Origin: Streptomyces ruber
GTDB lineage: Bacteria; Actinomycetota; Actinomycetes; Streptomycetales; Streptomycetaceae
Assembly (NCBI RefSeq): GCF_014648075.1
Contig: NZ_BMQK01000005.1
Coordinates: 124,001 to 188,000, forward strand
Direction of reading: 5' to 3'
Length of the DNA: 64,000 bases
The notes beneath the pieces were generated by a model that made no database searches, had not been told where the DNA came from, and saw only the letters and a program-made list of their open reading frames with translations. Position numbers and translations under genes: made by a program. Within the stretch, counting starts at the first letter, position 1. Every line of letters starts with the position of its first letter. Positions 24,341-32,246 of the stretch are shown here, one piece after another.

Positions 24341-24931
24341 GTGTCCCGTCAGGTGTTCCTCTACGACCCCCCGGACCGCTTCGTGGCCGGTACGGTCGGG
24401 CTGCCCGGGCGCCGTACCTTCTTCCTGCAGGCCACCTCGGGACCCCGCGTCACGAGTGTGGCCCTGGAGAAGACCCAGGTCGCGGCGCTCGCGGAACGCA
24501 TGGACGAACTGCTCGACGAGGTGGTCCGGCGCAGCGGCGGCAGTGCCGCCGTCCCGGCCGTCGCCCCCGCGGAGGTCTCGGACACCGCGCCCCTCGACAC
24601 CCCCGTGGAGGAGGAGTTCCGGGTCGGCACCATGGCGCTGGCCTGGGACGGCGAGGAAGAGCGCATGATCGTCGAGGCGCAGGCCCTCGTGGAGCTGGAG
24701 GCCGACACCGACGAGGACCTCGCCGAGGCGGAGGAGCGGCTGCTCCAGGACGACGAGAACGGCCCGCCGATGCTGCGCGTCCGGCTCACCGGCGCCCAGG
24801 CCCGGGCCTTCGCCAAGCGCGCCCTCGACGTGGTCAACGCCGGGCGCCCGCCGTGCCCGCTGTGCAGTCTGCCGCTCGACCCGGAAGGACACGTATGTCC
24901 GCGCCAGAACGGATACCGCCGCGGAGCATGA
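24341..24931 (+). CDS. DUF3090 family protein
   Basis: 196 residues from GTG 24341 (MSRQVFLYDPPDRFVAGTVG), 98 bp after the phosphatase. A reading frame to the left is an extension across the phosphatase and is ignored. DUF3090 proteins are actinobacterial and uncharacterised. The C-terminus carries a zinc-ribbon-like set: CPLCSLPLDPEGHVCPR (three Cys and a His), and an acidic helical section (LEADTDEDLAEAEERLLQDD) precedes it. The constant clustering with the MSMEG_4193 phosphatase and the SCO1664-family protein suggests a shared pathway. The stop lies inside the next gene by 37 bp. Confidence 0.88.
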   Translation: MSRQVFLYDPPDRFVAGTVGLPGRRTFFLQATSGPRVTSVALEKTQVAALAERMDELLDEVVRRSGGSAAVPAVAPAEVSDTAPLDTPVEEEFRVGTMALAWDGEEERMIVEAQALVELEADTDEDLAEAEERLLQDDENGPPMLRVRLTGAQARAFAKRALDVVNAGRPPCPLCSLPLDPEGHVCPRQNGYRRGA

Positions 24932-25740
24932 CCCCGAGCCCGGGGACCACCGCCGAACTCCTCGCCAAGGGCGAGCTGACCGTGCGCGGACGGATCCGCG
25001 AGGCGTCCAACGCGGCGCTGTACTGCACGGTCGTCCAGGGCGAGCGGGAGGCGGCCTGCATCTACAAGCCGGTGGCCGGGGAACGCCCGCTGTGGGACTT
25101 CCCCGACGGCACGCTCGCCGGGCGTGAGGTCGCCGCCTACGAGGTGTCCGAGGCCACCGGCTGGGGTCTCGTGCCGCCCACGGTGCTGCGCGACGGACCG
25201 TACGGCGAGGGCATGTGCCAGCTCTGGATCGAGCCGGACCCCGAGCCCGGGCCCGACGACGGGCTGCTCGCGCTGGTCGACGGGGAGGAGCCCGGGGAGG
25301 GCTGGAAGGCGATCGGGTTCGCCGAGGTGGGCGAGGGCCGGACGGCACTCCTCGTGCACGCCGACGACGAGCGGCTGCGGCGCCTCGCCGTCCTCGACGC
25401 GGTCATCAACAACGCCGACCGCAAGGGCGGCCACCTGCTGCCCGCCGCCGGGGGCCGGCTGTACGGCATCGACCACGGGGTGACCTTCAACACCGAGAAC
25501 AAGCTGCGCACCCTGCTCTGGGGCTGGGCGGGCGAGCCGCTCACGGCGGAGGCGACCGGGGTGCTGGCCACCCTGCGGGAGGGTCTGGCGGACGGCGGGC
25601 CGCTGGCGGCGACGCTGTCGGAGCTGATCACCGGCGCCGAACTCGACGCCACGCGCGCGCGGGTCGACGCGCTGCTCGCCTCGGGCCGGCACCCGGAGCC
25701 CGGCGGTGAGTGGCCGGCGATCCCCTGGCCGCCCGTGTGA
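24895..25740 (+). CDS. SCO1664 family protein (kinase-like fold)
   Basis: 281 residues from ATG 24895, chosen for the strong GGAAGGA six bases upstream; ATG 24928 with ATGA overlap is an alternative that drops 11 residues. The family is annotated only as a conserved actinobacterial group with distant similarity to PI3/PI4-kinase-like folds. Conserved-looking features are ASNAALYCTVV, CIYKPVAGERPLWDFPDGTL (a possible nucleotide-binding Lys), VLDAVINNADRKGGHLL and LYGIDHGVTF, the last two resembling HRD/DFG-type catalytic and metal loops (NNADRK and IDHG). The gene overlaps DUF3090 and precedes mshC. Phosphotransfer is a reasonable inference, unproven. Confidence 0.85.
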   Translation: MSAPERIPPRSMTPSPGTTAELLAKGELTVRGRIREASNAALYCTVVQGEREAACIYKPVAGERPLWDFPDGTLAGREVAAYEVSEATGWGLVPPTVLRDGPYGEGMCQLWIEPDPEPGPDDGLLALVDGEEPGEGWKAIGFAEVGEGRTALLVHADDERLRRLAVLDAVINNADRKGGHLLPAAGGRLYGIDHGVTFNTENKLRTLLWGWAGEPLTAEATGVLATLREGLADGGPLAATLSELITGAELDATRARVDALLASGRHPEPGGEWPAIPWPPV

Positions 25741-25919
25741 GCGACCCGGCTGCCGCCGTGCGCCCCCGGCGCCCGGCGGCACGCCCCGGCGCCCCGTGTC
25801 CCTGGCTCTGCGCCGCCCACCGGCGCCGACCAGGGAGAACGCACAGGACGATGCGGGCGCAAGAGGGCCCATCCGGCCATCCGGCCCGGTCCCGTTCGTA
25901 TACGGAACATCCGTCCGGT

Positions 25920-25925
25920 TAGGCT
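25920..25925 (+). promoter_or_regulatory. -10 box TAGGCT before mshC
   Basis: TAGGCT ends 6 bp before ATG 25932 without a Shine-Dalgarno sequence, fitting a leaderless mshC mRNA. An 8-bp palindrome CGTATACG lies about 10 bp further upstream. Confidence 0.6.
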
Positions 25926-25931
25926 CATGAC

Positions 25932-27161
25932 ATGCATGCCTGGCCCGCTTCCGAGGTCCCCGCCCTGCCTGGTCAGGGCCGCGACCTGAGGATTCACGAC
26001 ACCGCGACCGGACGTCAGGTGACCCTCGACCCCGGTCCCGTCGCCCGTATCTATGTGTGCGGTATCACACCGTACGACGCCACCCACATGGGGCACGCGG
26101 CGACCTACAACGCGTTCGACCTCGTGCAGCGCGTCTGGCTCGACACCAAGCGGCAGGTCCACTACGTACAGAACGTCACCGACGTCGACGACCCGCTGCT
26201 CGAGCGAGCGCAGCGGGACGGCGTCGACTGGACGGCCCTCGCCGAGCAGGAGACCGCCCTCTTCCGCGAGGACATGACGGCCCTGCGCATGCTGCCCCCG
26301 CGGCACTACGTCGGCGCCGTCGAGGCGATACCCGCGATCGTCCCGCTGGTCGAGCGGCTCCGTGAGGCGGGCGCCGCCTACGAGCTCGAAGGGGACATCT
26401 ACTTCTCCGTCGGCTCCGACCCCCACTTCGGCTCGGTCTCCCGCCTCGACGCCGCCGCGATGCGGATGCTGTCCGCCGAGCGCGGCGGCGACCCGGACCG
26501 CCCGGGCAAGAAGAACCCGCTCGACCCGATGCTGTGGATGGCCGCCCGCGAGGGCGAGCCCAGCTGGGACGGCGGCTCGCTCGGCCGGGGCCGGCCCGGC
26601 TGGCACATCGAGTGCGTGGCCATCGCCCTGGAGCACCTCGGCATGGGCTTCGACGTCCAGGGCGGCGGCTCCGACCTGGTCTTCCCGCACCACGAGATGG
26701 GCGCCTCGCACGCGCAGGTGCTGACCGGAGAGTTCCCCATGGCCAAGGCGTACGTGCACGCCGGGATGGTCGCGCTGGACGGGGAGAAGATGTCGAAGTC
26801 CCGGGGCAACCTGGTCTTCGTGTCCCGGCTGCGGCAGGACGGCGTCGACCCCGCCGCCGTACGGCTCGCGCTGCACGCCCACCACTACCGCGCCGACTGG
26901 GAGTGGACCGACCAGGTCCTCCGCGACGCCGAGGCACGGCTCGGCCGGTGGCGCGCCGCCGTCTCCCGGCCCGACGGCCCGCCCGCCGAGGCCCTGGTCC
27001 AGGAGATGCGCGAGGCCCTCGCGAACGACCTGGACGCCCCGGCCGCGCTCGCCGCGGTCGACCGCTGGGCGGCGCTCCAGCAGGAGGCGGGCGGCACCGA
27101 CACGGGCGCGCCCGGTGTGGTGACACGTGCGGTGGACGCGCTGCTGGGCGTGGCCCTCTAG
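25932..27161 (+). CDS. mshC: Mycothiol ligase MshC (cysteine:GlcN-Ins ligase)
   Basis: 409 residues. MshC activates L-cysteine with ATP and joins it to GlcN-Ins in the third step of mycothiol synthesis. It is a paralogue of class I cysteinyl-tRNA synthetase. The Zn site begins at Cys43 (YVCGITPYD). The HIGH-like motif reads THMGHAA (51-57). The Zn ligand region continues in [10 protein letters not shown] and [17 protein letters not shown] is intact at 286-290. Compared with CysRS the C-terminal tRNA-binding part is missing, as in all MshC. The gene is essential for mycothiol, the low-molecular-weight thiol of actinobacteria. A strong terminator follows. Confidence 0.97.
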   Translation: MHAWPASEVPALPGQGRDLRIHDTATGRQVTLDPGPVARIYVCGITPYDATHMGHAATYNAFDLVQRVWLDTKRQVHYVQNVTDVDDPLLERAQRDGVDWTALAEQETALFREDMTALRMLPPRHYVGAVEAIPAIVPLVERLREAGAAYELEGDIYFSVGSDPHFGSVSRLDAAAMRMLSAERGGDPDRPGKKNPLDPMLWMAAREGEPSWDGGSLGRGRPGWHIECVAIALEHLGMGFDVQGGGSDLVFPHHEMGASHAQVLTGEFPMAKAYVHAGMVALDGEKMSKSRGNLVFVSRLRQDGVDPAAVRLALHAHHYRADWEWTDQVLRDAEARLGRWRAAVSRPDGPPAEALVQEMREALANDLDAPAALAAVDRWAALQQEAGGTDTGAPGVVTRAVDALLGVAL

Positions 27162-27203
27162 GTCCGGGCGACGTCGTCCGGCGACGGTGACGGCGACAGC
27201 AGG

Positions 27204-27238
27204 AGGGGCGCCTCCCCGCTCGGGGAGGCGCCCCTTGT
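27204..27238. terminator. Strong terminator after mshC
   Basis: A 14-bp perfect stem (AGGGGCGCCTCCCC with its complement) and a GCTC loop, followed by CTTGT. It lies between mshC and the convergent Q-rich gene and may serve both. Confidence 0.9.
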
Positions 27239-27275
27239 CGCTCACGTGCTCACACAGGAGCCGGGAGCCGGTGGA

Positions 27276-27941
27276 TCAGATGTGCTGGATCCGCAGGCTG
27301 CGCAGGATGTGCGGCGACTGCGTGTCCCAGACGCCGACGACCGGCTGCCGGGTCGCGAAGGCCTGCTGGACCTCCACGAGGGCGTCCGGGGTCGGCGACT
27401 GCAGGACCCGGAGCTGGCCGTTGATGCGCAGGATGATGTGGCGCGAGTGGCCCTGCAGCGGGTGGACGACGTTGATGAAGCCGTCCGCCACGCCCGAGGC
27501 GAGGCGCTGCTGCTGCACGTGCTGGACGACCTGCTGGACCGCGGCGATCAGCACCTGCTGGAGCTGCTGCTGGATCTGCTGCTCCTGCTGCTGCGCCTGC
27601 TGGTCCTGCTGCTGCTGTTGCTGCTGCCCGTACTGCTGCTGCCCCTGCTGGCCCATCTGCTGGAGCAGCTGCTGGAAGGGCTGCTGCTGCCCGAGCTGCT
27701 GGAGCTGCTCGAGCGAGCCGCCCATCATCCCCATGGGCTGCTGCTGGCCGAACGGCTGCTGGCCGAAGGGCTGCTGCTGCGCGAACGGCTGCTGACCGTA
27801 CTGCTGCTGCCCGAACGGCTGCTGCTGGGCGTAGCCCTGCTGCCCGAACGGCTGCTGGCCCTGCTGCTGGAACGGGGACGTGCTCGGGAACTGCTGGCCC
27901 TGCTGCTGTCCCAAGTGACTCATCTGCGGGGTGGTGCTCAT
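27276..27941 (-). CDS. Glutamine-rich, prion-like protein with C-terminal folded domain
   Basis: 221 residues from ATG 27941 (GGAAGG upstream). No known family is recognised. Residues 12-145 are dominated by Gln (69 Q in the first 145 residues), with repeated QQPFGQQ, QQYGQQ and a run of seven Q followed by DQQAQQQEQQIQQQ, a heptad-like hydrophobic spacing that could form a coiled coil at 120-145. Residues about 146-221 look folded (ASGVADGFINVVHPLQGHSR, HIILRINGQLRVLQS). No signal peptide or membrane segment is present. It is probably co-transcribed with the subtilisin gene 102 bp upstream. Q-rich low-complexity domains in bacteria drive condensation or amyloid formation; that and a link with the protease are inferences. 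Confidence 0.78.
   Translation of the reverse strand: MSTTPQMSHLGQQQGQQFPSTSPFQQQGQQPFGQQGYAQQQPFGQQQYGQQPFAQQQPFGQQPFGQQQPMGMMGGSLEQLQQLGQQQPFQQLLQQMGQQGQQQYGQQQQQQQDQQAQQQEQQIQQQLQQVLIAAVQQVVQHVQQQRLASGVADGFINVVHPLQGHSRHIILRINGQLRVLQSPTPDALVEVQQAFATRQPVVGVWDTQSPHILRSLRIQHI
27507..27908 (-). repeat. CAG-rich low-complexity repeat encoding poly-Gln/PFGQQ
   Basis: On the minus strand this stretch is largely CAG with interspersed PFGQQ-type units. On the plus strand it appears as CTG CTG tracts. Such tracts change length by slippage, so the protein probably varies between isolates. Confidence 0.85.
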
Positions 27942-28043
27942 GCGGGTGCCACCTTCCGTGGATGTTGTTGGCATTGCGTCGGTCCGTCGGTCCGTCGGTC
28001 CGTCCGTCCTCGGTCCGCGGGCGGCCATGTCCGCCCGCGCTCT

Positions 28044-29780
28044 TCAGCCCGTGACCACCAGACCGACGATCTCGTCGTCCGAGTACCAGACCCGGACGTC
28101 CGGCCGTCCCCCCGCGAACGCGGCGTGCACCGCGTGGCGGATCTCGGGGGACGGGTCGTTCAGGTTCCGCCAGGTCCCGGCCACGAACAGCCGGAGCCTC
28201 GGCGGGAGCTCACGCGGGTACGGCAGCAGCTCGTCCCAGTACCTCTCGGCCTGGCCCGATCCGACCGCCTCCGGCAGCAGACGGGAGACCGCCGCCTTGA
28301 TGTCCGGCCGGCTGCCGATCCGCTGGGACGCGGGCCGGCCCGGCGCGCTCTGCTGCGGGGAGCCGGTGGCCCGCAGCACCTGACGGGCACGTTCCGGGGA
28401 CATCGGGTCCTGGCCGGACGCCTTCAGCATGCCCTGCAGGCAGGCCAGGGCGCCGACCACCACCGGGGAGGCGGACGAGGTCCCCGAGAACGTGTCCGTG
28501 TACCAGACGACCTCCTCCGCCCCGCCCTGAAGATCGCCGGGCCGGTCCCAGAAGCCTCCGGTCGTCGTGACCTCGCGTCCCCAGCCCTGCGCGTCCACGC
28601 GTCCCCCGTAGTTGGAGAACGACAGGCGCGAGCGGTCCGGCCCGTGGTCGCGGCCGTGCGTGCCCGGCGGCGGGGCACCGGCGCCGACCAGGATCGCGCC
28701 CGAGGACTGGTTGGAGGGGTTGAACGGGTTGCGCCACCACTCGGGGAAGAAGTCCGGACGGCGCTCGTAGACCGCGTCGTCCAGCGACTCCCCGCCGTTG
28801 CCCGCCGCGGCCACCACGAGGACGCCCTTGGCGGTCGCGTACCGGATGGCCGCGAAGTCGTCGGGCCACCACTCCAGCGGGATGTAGCCGCGCTGGTCGT
28901 CGCGCACCTCGAAGTCGTTGCGGGGCCCGGGCCGGTGCAGTTCCACCAGCACGATGTCGCCCGGTCCGAGCCGGTCGGCGGCCGCCTGGACCGCGGCCGC
29001 GGACCCGATGTCCTGGATGGACGCGGCCGCGGCGGTCGCGTCCGGCGCGATGCCGGTGATGCCGTACTCGTTGCGGTCGCCGCCGATCACCCCGATCACG
29101 GCGGTGCCGTGGTTGCGCCAGGCCAGGTCCGTCAGCGGGGTGCCGGCCACGACACCCGCGAGCTTCGCGGACAGGTCTTCGTGCCCGAACTGCCAGGCGC
29201 CCTCCACGTCGATCACGGTGACGCCCTGCCCGGTCCCGCCGGGCCGCTGCCAGGCCCAGTACGCGTCGACGCCCTCGGGCGCCGGGCGCAGATAGCCCTG
29301 GCGGCTGGTGAAGTCGGGGGTGACCGGAGCACCCTCCTTGATCCTGCGGTTGTCGTCGGAGCTCTGCCCCACCGAGCCGAGCGACGCGGGTACGGCGCCC
29401 GGCTTCACGTACGCCGTGTCGATGCCCGGCAGCGCGGCGATCCTCGACCGCAGCTCCTCGGCCCGGTCGCCACCGCCGCGGACCCGGTAGAAGAGGGTGA
29501 GGTCGGGTACGTGCTCACCGCTCGCGGCGGTGGTGTGCAGCCGTTCCTCGCTGCCGAACAGCGGCTCCAGCGTGAGCTGCTCGTCGCTGAGGAACATGTT
29601 CAGCGCCGAGACGTCGGCACCGGCCGCCGAACGGACGCCCTCCGGCCGGGCGCGCAGCCGGGCTTCGGGGCGGGCGACGACGATCAGTTCCTGCTCGGCT
29701 CCTCGGTAGGTGAATCCCGCTCCGTCGGGTCCGGGTCCGGACGCCCCCGGGCCCTGCTCCGGCTGTACCTGGTCGGTCAT
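28044..29780 (-). CDS. S8 family serine peptidase (subtilisin-like), no signal peptide
   Basis: 578 residues from ATG 29780, which has AAGGAG at good distance; the longer frame to 29978 has no ribosome site. The subtilisin core occupies about 180-500 with Asp191 (VTVIDVEG), His224 (NHGTAVIGVIGG), oxyanion Asn328 (AAAGNGGES) and Ser435 (FSGTSSASPVVVGA). The first 165 residues are a separate domain (LIVVARPEARLRARPEG; LPGIDTAYVKPG, inhibitor I9-like wording), possibly a propeptide. The last 75 residues have no assignment (LFVAGTWRNLNDPSPEIRHA). There is no signal peptide, so action is presumably in the cytoplasm or by unusual export. It is upstream of the Q-rich gene on the same strand. The target is unknown. 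Confidence 0.88.
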   Translation of the reverse strand: MTDQVQPEQGPGASGPGPDGAGFTYRGAEQELIVVARPEARLRARPEGVRSAAGADVSALNMFLSDEQLTLEPLFGSEERLHTTAASGEHVPDLTLFYRVRGGGDRAEELRSRIAALPGIDTAYVKPGAVPASLGSVGQSSDDNRRIKEGAPVTPDFTSRQGYLRPAPEGVDAYWAWQRPGGTGQGVTVIDVEGAWQFGHEDLSAKLAGVVAGTPLTDLAWRNHGTAVIGVIGGDRNEYGITGIAPDATAAAASIQDIGSAAAVQAAADRLGPGDIVLVELHRPGPRNDFEVRDDQRGYIPLEWWPDDFAAIRYATAKGVLVVAAAGNGGESLDDAVYERRPDFFPEWWRNPFNPSNQSSGAILVGAGAPPPGTHGRDHGPDRSRLSFSNYGGRVDAQGWGREVTTTGGFWDRPGDLQGGAEEVVWYTDTFSGTSSASPVVVGALACLQGMLKASGQDPMSPERARQVLRATGSPQQSAPGRPASQRIGSRPDIKAAVSRLLPEAVGSGQAERYWDELLPYPRELPPRLRLFVAGTWRNLNDPSPEIRHAVHAAFAGGRPDVRVWYSDDEIVGLVVTG

Positions 29781-30251
29781 CGGGTACCGCTCCTTCCGGT
29801 CCGTGCGGGTGCCAAGTAGCGGGTGGCCCGGAAGCGGACCGGGCCATGAGGGCGGGATGCCATGTACCGCCCCCCGGGCCGCGCCTCCGGAGCACAACCA
29901 AGCACGCCCGGGACGCCCCGTAAAGGGCGCCGTCGCCAACTCGGTTTCAAAACAAGTTGAATTGGGTAACCTGTGCAATCCGTCTCGAAAGAGATGTCAC
30001 GCACCAAACCGGCCAGATGCTGTCGATGAGCTGTCGAGCCGTCGCGGGGATGCCCGTGGGGGTCGGGGGCACAGGCGTTCTGTGAGCTGTGGGGGAGTGG
30101 TGTGGCGAAGCAGACACGCACCGGAGGGGATGCGGCATCACGCGGCCGGGGCGGTGCCCGGTGTGCGCCGCCCCTCCGCCCGCGTTGCCGTCGGGTACCC
30201 GAGCCCTCGGAGCTCTCGGTCCCGGAGTTCTCGGACTCGGTCCCGGGAGCG
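29781..30251. other. 471-bp gene-free region between the subtilisin and PAC2 genes
   Basis: Contains the leftward promoter region of the protease; the stretch 29935-30010 is markedly AT-rich for this DNA (gttgaattgggtaacctgtg). A 7-bp stem at 30148-30154/30168-30174 (GGGGCGG with CCGCCCC) may terminate the PAC2 transcript, and CTCGGTCCCGG occurs twice at about 30215-30248. Reading frames here are continuations of neighbours or unsupported. Confidence 0.45.
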
Positions 30252-31223
30252 TCAGTCCTCGGAGGAATCGTCGTCGTCGGTGCCCGGCCGCTGCGGCGGC
30301 TTCGGGGGGCGGGGCCGGGTGCCGGGGTTGTCCCGCAGGTACGAGGCGCCATCGCCGTCCGCGGTGGCGTGCCCGCCCGGGCCGCCGTCCCGCCTGCGCA
30401 GGTACCGCTCGAACTCGCGGGCGATCGCCTCGCCCGACGCCTCGGGCAGCTCCGCGGTGTCCCGGGCCTCCTCCAGCGTCTGCACGTACTCGGCGACCTC
30501 GCTGTCCTCCGCGGCCAGCTGGTCCACGCCCACCTGCCACGCCCGCGCGTCCTCGGGCAGCTCACCGAGGGGGACGCGCACGTCGATGAGGTCCTCGAGA
30601 CGGTTCAGCAGGGCCAGCGTGGCCTTCGGGTTCGGCGGCTGCGACACGTAGTGCGGGACCGCCGCCCACAGCGAGACGGCCGGGACGCCCGCGTGCGTGC
30701 ACGCCTCCTGGAGGATGCCGACGATGCCCGTGGGGCCCTCGTACTTGGTCTCCTCCAGGTCCATCCGCCGGGCCAGGTCGGGATCCGAGGTCACCCCGCT
30801 GATCGGCACCGGACGGGTGTGCGGGGTGTCGCCGAGCAGGGCGCCCAGGACGACGACCAGCTCCACGCCCAGCTCGTGCGCGAAGCCGAGCAGCTCGTTG
30901 CAGAACGAGCGCCACCGCATGGACGGCTCGATGCCGCGGACCAGGACCAGGTCACGGGGCTTGTCCCCGCCGACGCGGACCACCGAGAGTCTGGTCGTCG
31001 GCCAGGTGATCCTGCGCACCCCGCCGTCCAGCCACACCGTGGGGCGGTTCACCTGGAAGTCGTAGTAGTCCTCGGCGTCCAGCGCCGCGAACACCTCGCC
31101 CTTCCACTCCCGGTCGAGATGGGCGACCGCGGCGGAGGCGGCGTCGCCGGCATCGTTCCAGCCTTCGAACGCGGCCACCATGACTGGGTCGATCAGCTCG
31201 GGAACCCCCTCCAGCTCGATCAC
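30252..31223 (-). CDS. PAC2 family protein
   Basis: 323 residues from GTG 31223. GGAAGGAGG lies six bases upstream, and the likely -10 box TAAGGT (31261-31266) puts +1 close to an ATG 33 bp further up, so GTG is the better start. PAC2 proteins are ATP-grasp-related homologues of the eukaryotic proteasome assembly chaperone 2. In actinobacteria the family is common, with unknown biochemical activity. Typical wording: MVAAFEGWNDAGDAASAAV, VNRPTVWLDGGVRRITWP, LLGDTPHTRPVPISGVTSD, GPTGIVGILQEA. The C-terminal 40 residues are a Pro/Asp-rich tail (PPKPPQRPGTDDDDSSED). The region lies 20 kb from the proteasome genes, so any link is only suggestive. Confidence 0.88.
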   Translation of the reverse strand: MIELEGVPELIDPVMVAAFEGWNDAGDAASAAVAHLDREWKGEVFAALDAEDYYDFQVNRPTVWLDGGVRRITWPTTRLSVVRVGGDKPRDLVLVRGIEPSMRWRSFCNELLGFAHELGVELVVVLGALLGDTPHTRPVPISGVTSDPDLARRMDLEETKYEGPTGIVGILQEACTHAGVPAVSLWAAVPHYVSQPPNPKATLALLNRLEDLIDVRVPLGELPEDARAWQVGVDQLAAEDSEVAEYVQTLEEARDTAELPEASGEAIAREFERYLRRRDGGPGGHATADGDGASYLRDNPGTRPRPPKPPQRPGTDDDDSSED

Positions 31224-31260
31224 CCAGCGCCTCCTTCCGACGTGCCTCGTGTACATCCCA

Positions 31261-31266
31261 ACCTTA
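31261..31266 (-). promoter_or_regulatory. -10 box TAAGGT upstream of the PAC2 gene
   Basis: Minus-strand TAAGGT followed by TTGGGATG gives a start near 31254 and a 30-nt leader ending in GGAAGGAGG, supporting GTG 31223 as the start codon. Confidence 0.5.
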
Positions 31267-31445
31267 CGGCGTGCCGAGTCGGCCTCCGCAGCCCCCGTGC
31301 ACGGGGGAGTGAACGGATCACTGCCCCGTTCGCCAGGCCGACACACCCCCCATTGATCGGAGCTGTCACCAGGCCCTGCGACGACCTGAAGCACGGGAAC
31401 GAGCCCCGCGCGCGAACCGGGCACGGGGCGCCCGGCAGGGGCGTC

Positions 31446-32117
31446 TCACAGGGTCGAGCGCAGCCACTGCTCCACGGACGCGATGTGCACCGTGGCCCAG
31501 GAGCGGGCCGCCTCCGCGTCCCGGTCGCGGAGCGCCGCGAGGATCATGCGGTGCTCGTGGAGGGTGCGGCTCACCGCGTCCTCCTGGGTGAGGCCGCGCC
31601 AGACGCGGGCACGCGTCGTCGGGCCGGAGAGGCCGTCCAGCAGCGAGCAGAGCACCGAGTTGCCGGAGGCCTGCACGATGCCCCGGTGGAAGTCCAGGTC
31701 GCAGGCGACGAGCTCCTCCACCGACGGCTCGTCCCCGAGCCGGTCCAGCTGGGCCGCCAGCGCGTCCAGCTGCTGCTCGCCGATGCGGGGCGCGGCCATC
31801 GCCGTGGCCGCCGGCTCCAGGATGCGGCGCACCGCGAGGAACTCCAGGACCGTGTCGTCGCGGTGGAAGTCGACCACGAACGAGAGCGCCTCCAGCAGGA
31901 GCTGCGGGGCCAGACTCGTGACGTACGTGCCGTCGCCCTGCCGTACGTCCAGGATGCGGATGAGCGCGAGGGCGCGCACGGCCTCCCGCAGGGAGTTGCG
32001 GGACAGACCGAGACCGGAGGCGAGCTCGGCCTCCCTGGGCAGGCGGTCGCCGGGGCGCAGCGCGCCCGAGACGATCATTCCCTTGATCTTCTCGATCGCC
32101 TCGTCCGTGACAGCCAT
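31446..32117 (-). CDS. FadR-subfamily GntR transcriptional regulator
   Basis: 223 residues from ATG 32117 with GGGAGG upstream; a 17-residue extension is possible but would overlap the operator. Residues 5-70 are the GntR winged helix-turn-helix (IEKIKGMIVSGALRPGDRLP, ELASGLGLSRNSLREAVRAL, VRQGDGTYV). Residues about 85-220 are the all-helical FCD domain, with the metal/effector ligands expected from DLDFHRGIV and the HEHRMILAALRDRD helix. FadR-type regulators answer to organic acids or sugar acids. A perfect inverted repeat stands right upstream, suggesting autorepression. The gene lies between glpD and the PAC2 gene. From memory S. coelicolor has a close homologue near its gluconate genes; whether this is the same regulator relocated I cannot tell. 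Confidence 0.9.
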   Translation of the reverse strand: MAVTDEAIEKIKGMIVSGALRPGDRLPREAELASGLGLSRNSLREAVRALALIRILDVRQGDGTYVTSLAPQLLLEALSFVVDFHRDDTVLEFLAVRRILEPAATAMAAPRIGEQQLDALAAQLDRLGDEPSVEELVACDLDFHRGIVQASGNSVLCSLLDGLSGPTTRARVWRGLTQEDAVSRTLHEHRMILAALRDRDAEAARSWATVHIASVEQWLRSTL

Positions 32118-32133
32118 ACGCGCCTCCCGGGAT

Positions 32134-32148
32134 AGACATCCGATGTCT
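32134..32148 (-). promoter_or_regulatory. Probable GntR operator AGACATCCGATGTCT
   Basis: A perfect 6-bp inverted repeat with a 3-bp spacer lies 16 bp before ATG 32117 and just downstream of a minus-strand TAATGT (-10, 32155-32160). A dimeric FadR-type regulator bound here would block its own transcription start. Confidence 0.7.
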
Positions 32149-32246
32149 GGGTCGACATTATGCGCCACCCCACCGGACGCCGGTCCCGGCGCCGTGGACG
32201 GGACGGCCCGCAGGGGGCCGCCCCGTCCCGGTTCACGCGTCCCGCG

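Noticed and set aside
27550..27900. CTG-rich tract as CRISPR or non-coding repeat array
   Set aside because: Units are codon-sized and in frame with the Q-rich protein; there are no conserved repeats with unique spacers and no cas genes.
27276..28028. Longer start of the Q-rich protein at 28028
   Set aside because: The additional N-terminus has no ribosome site and starts right after the protease stop; ATG 27941 with GGAAGG is better supported.
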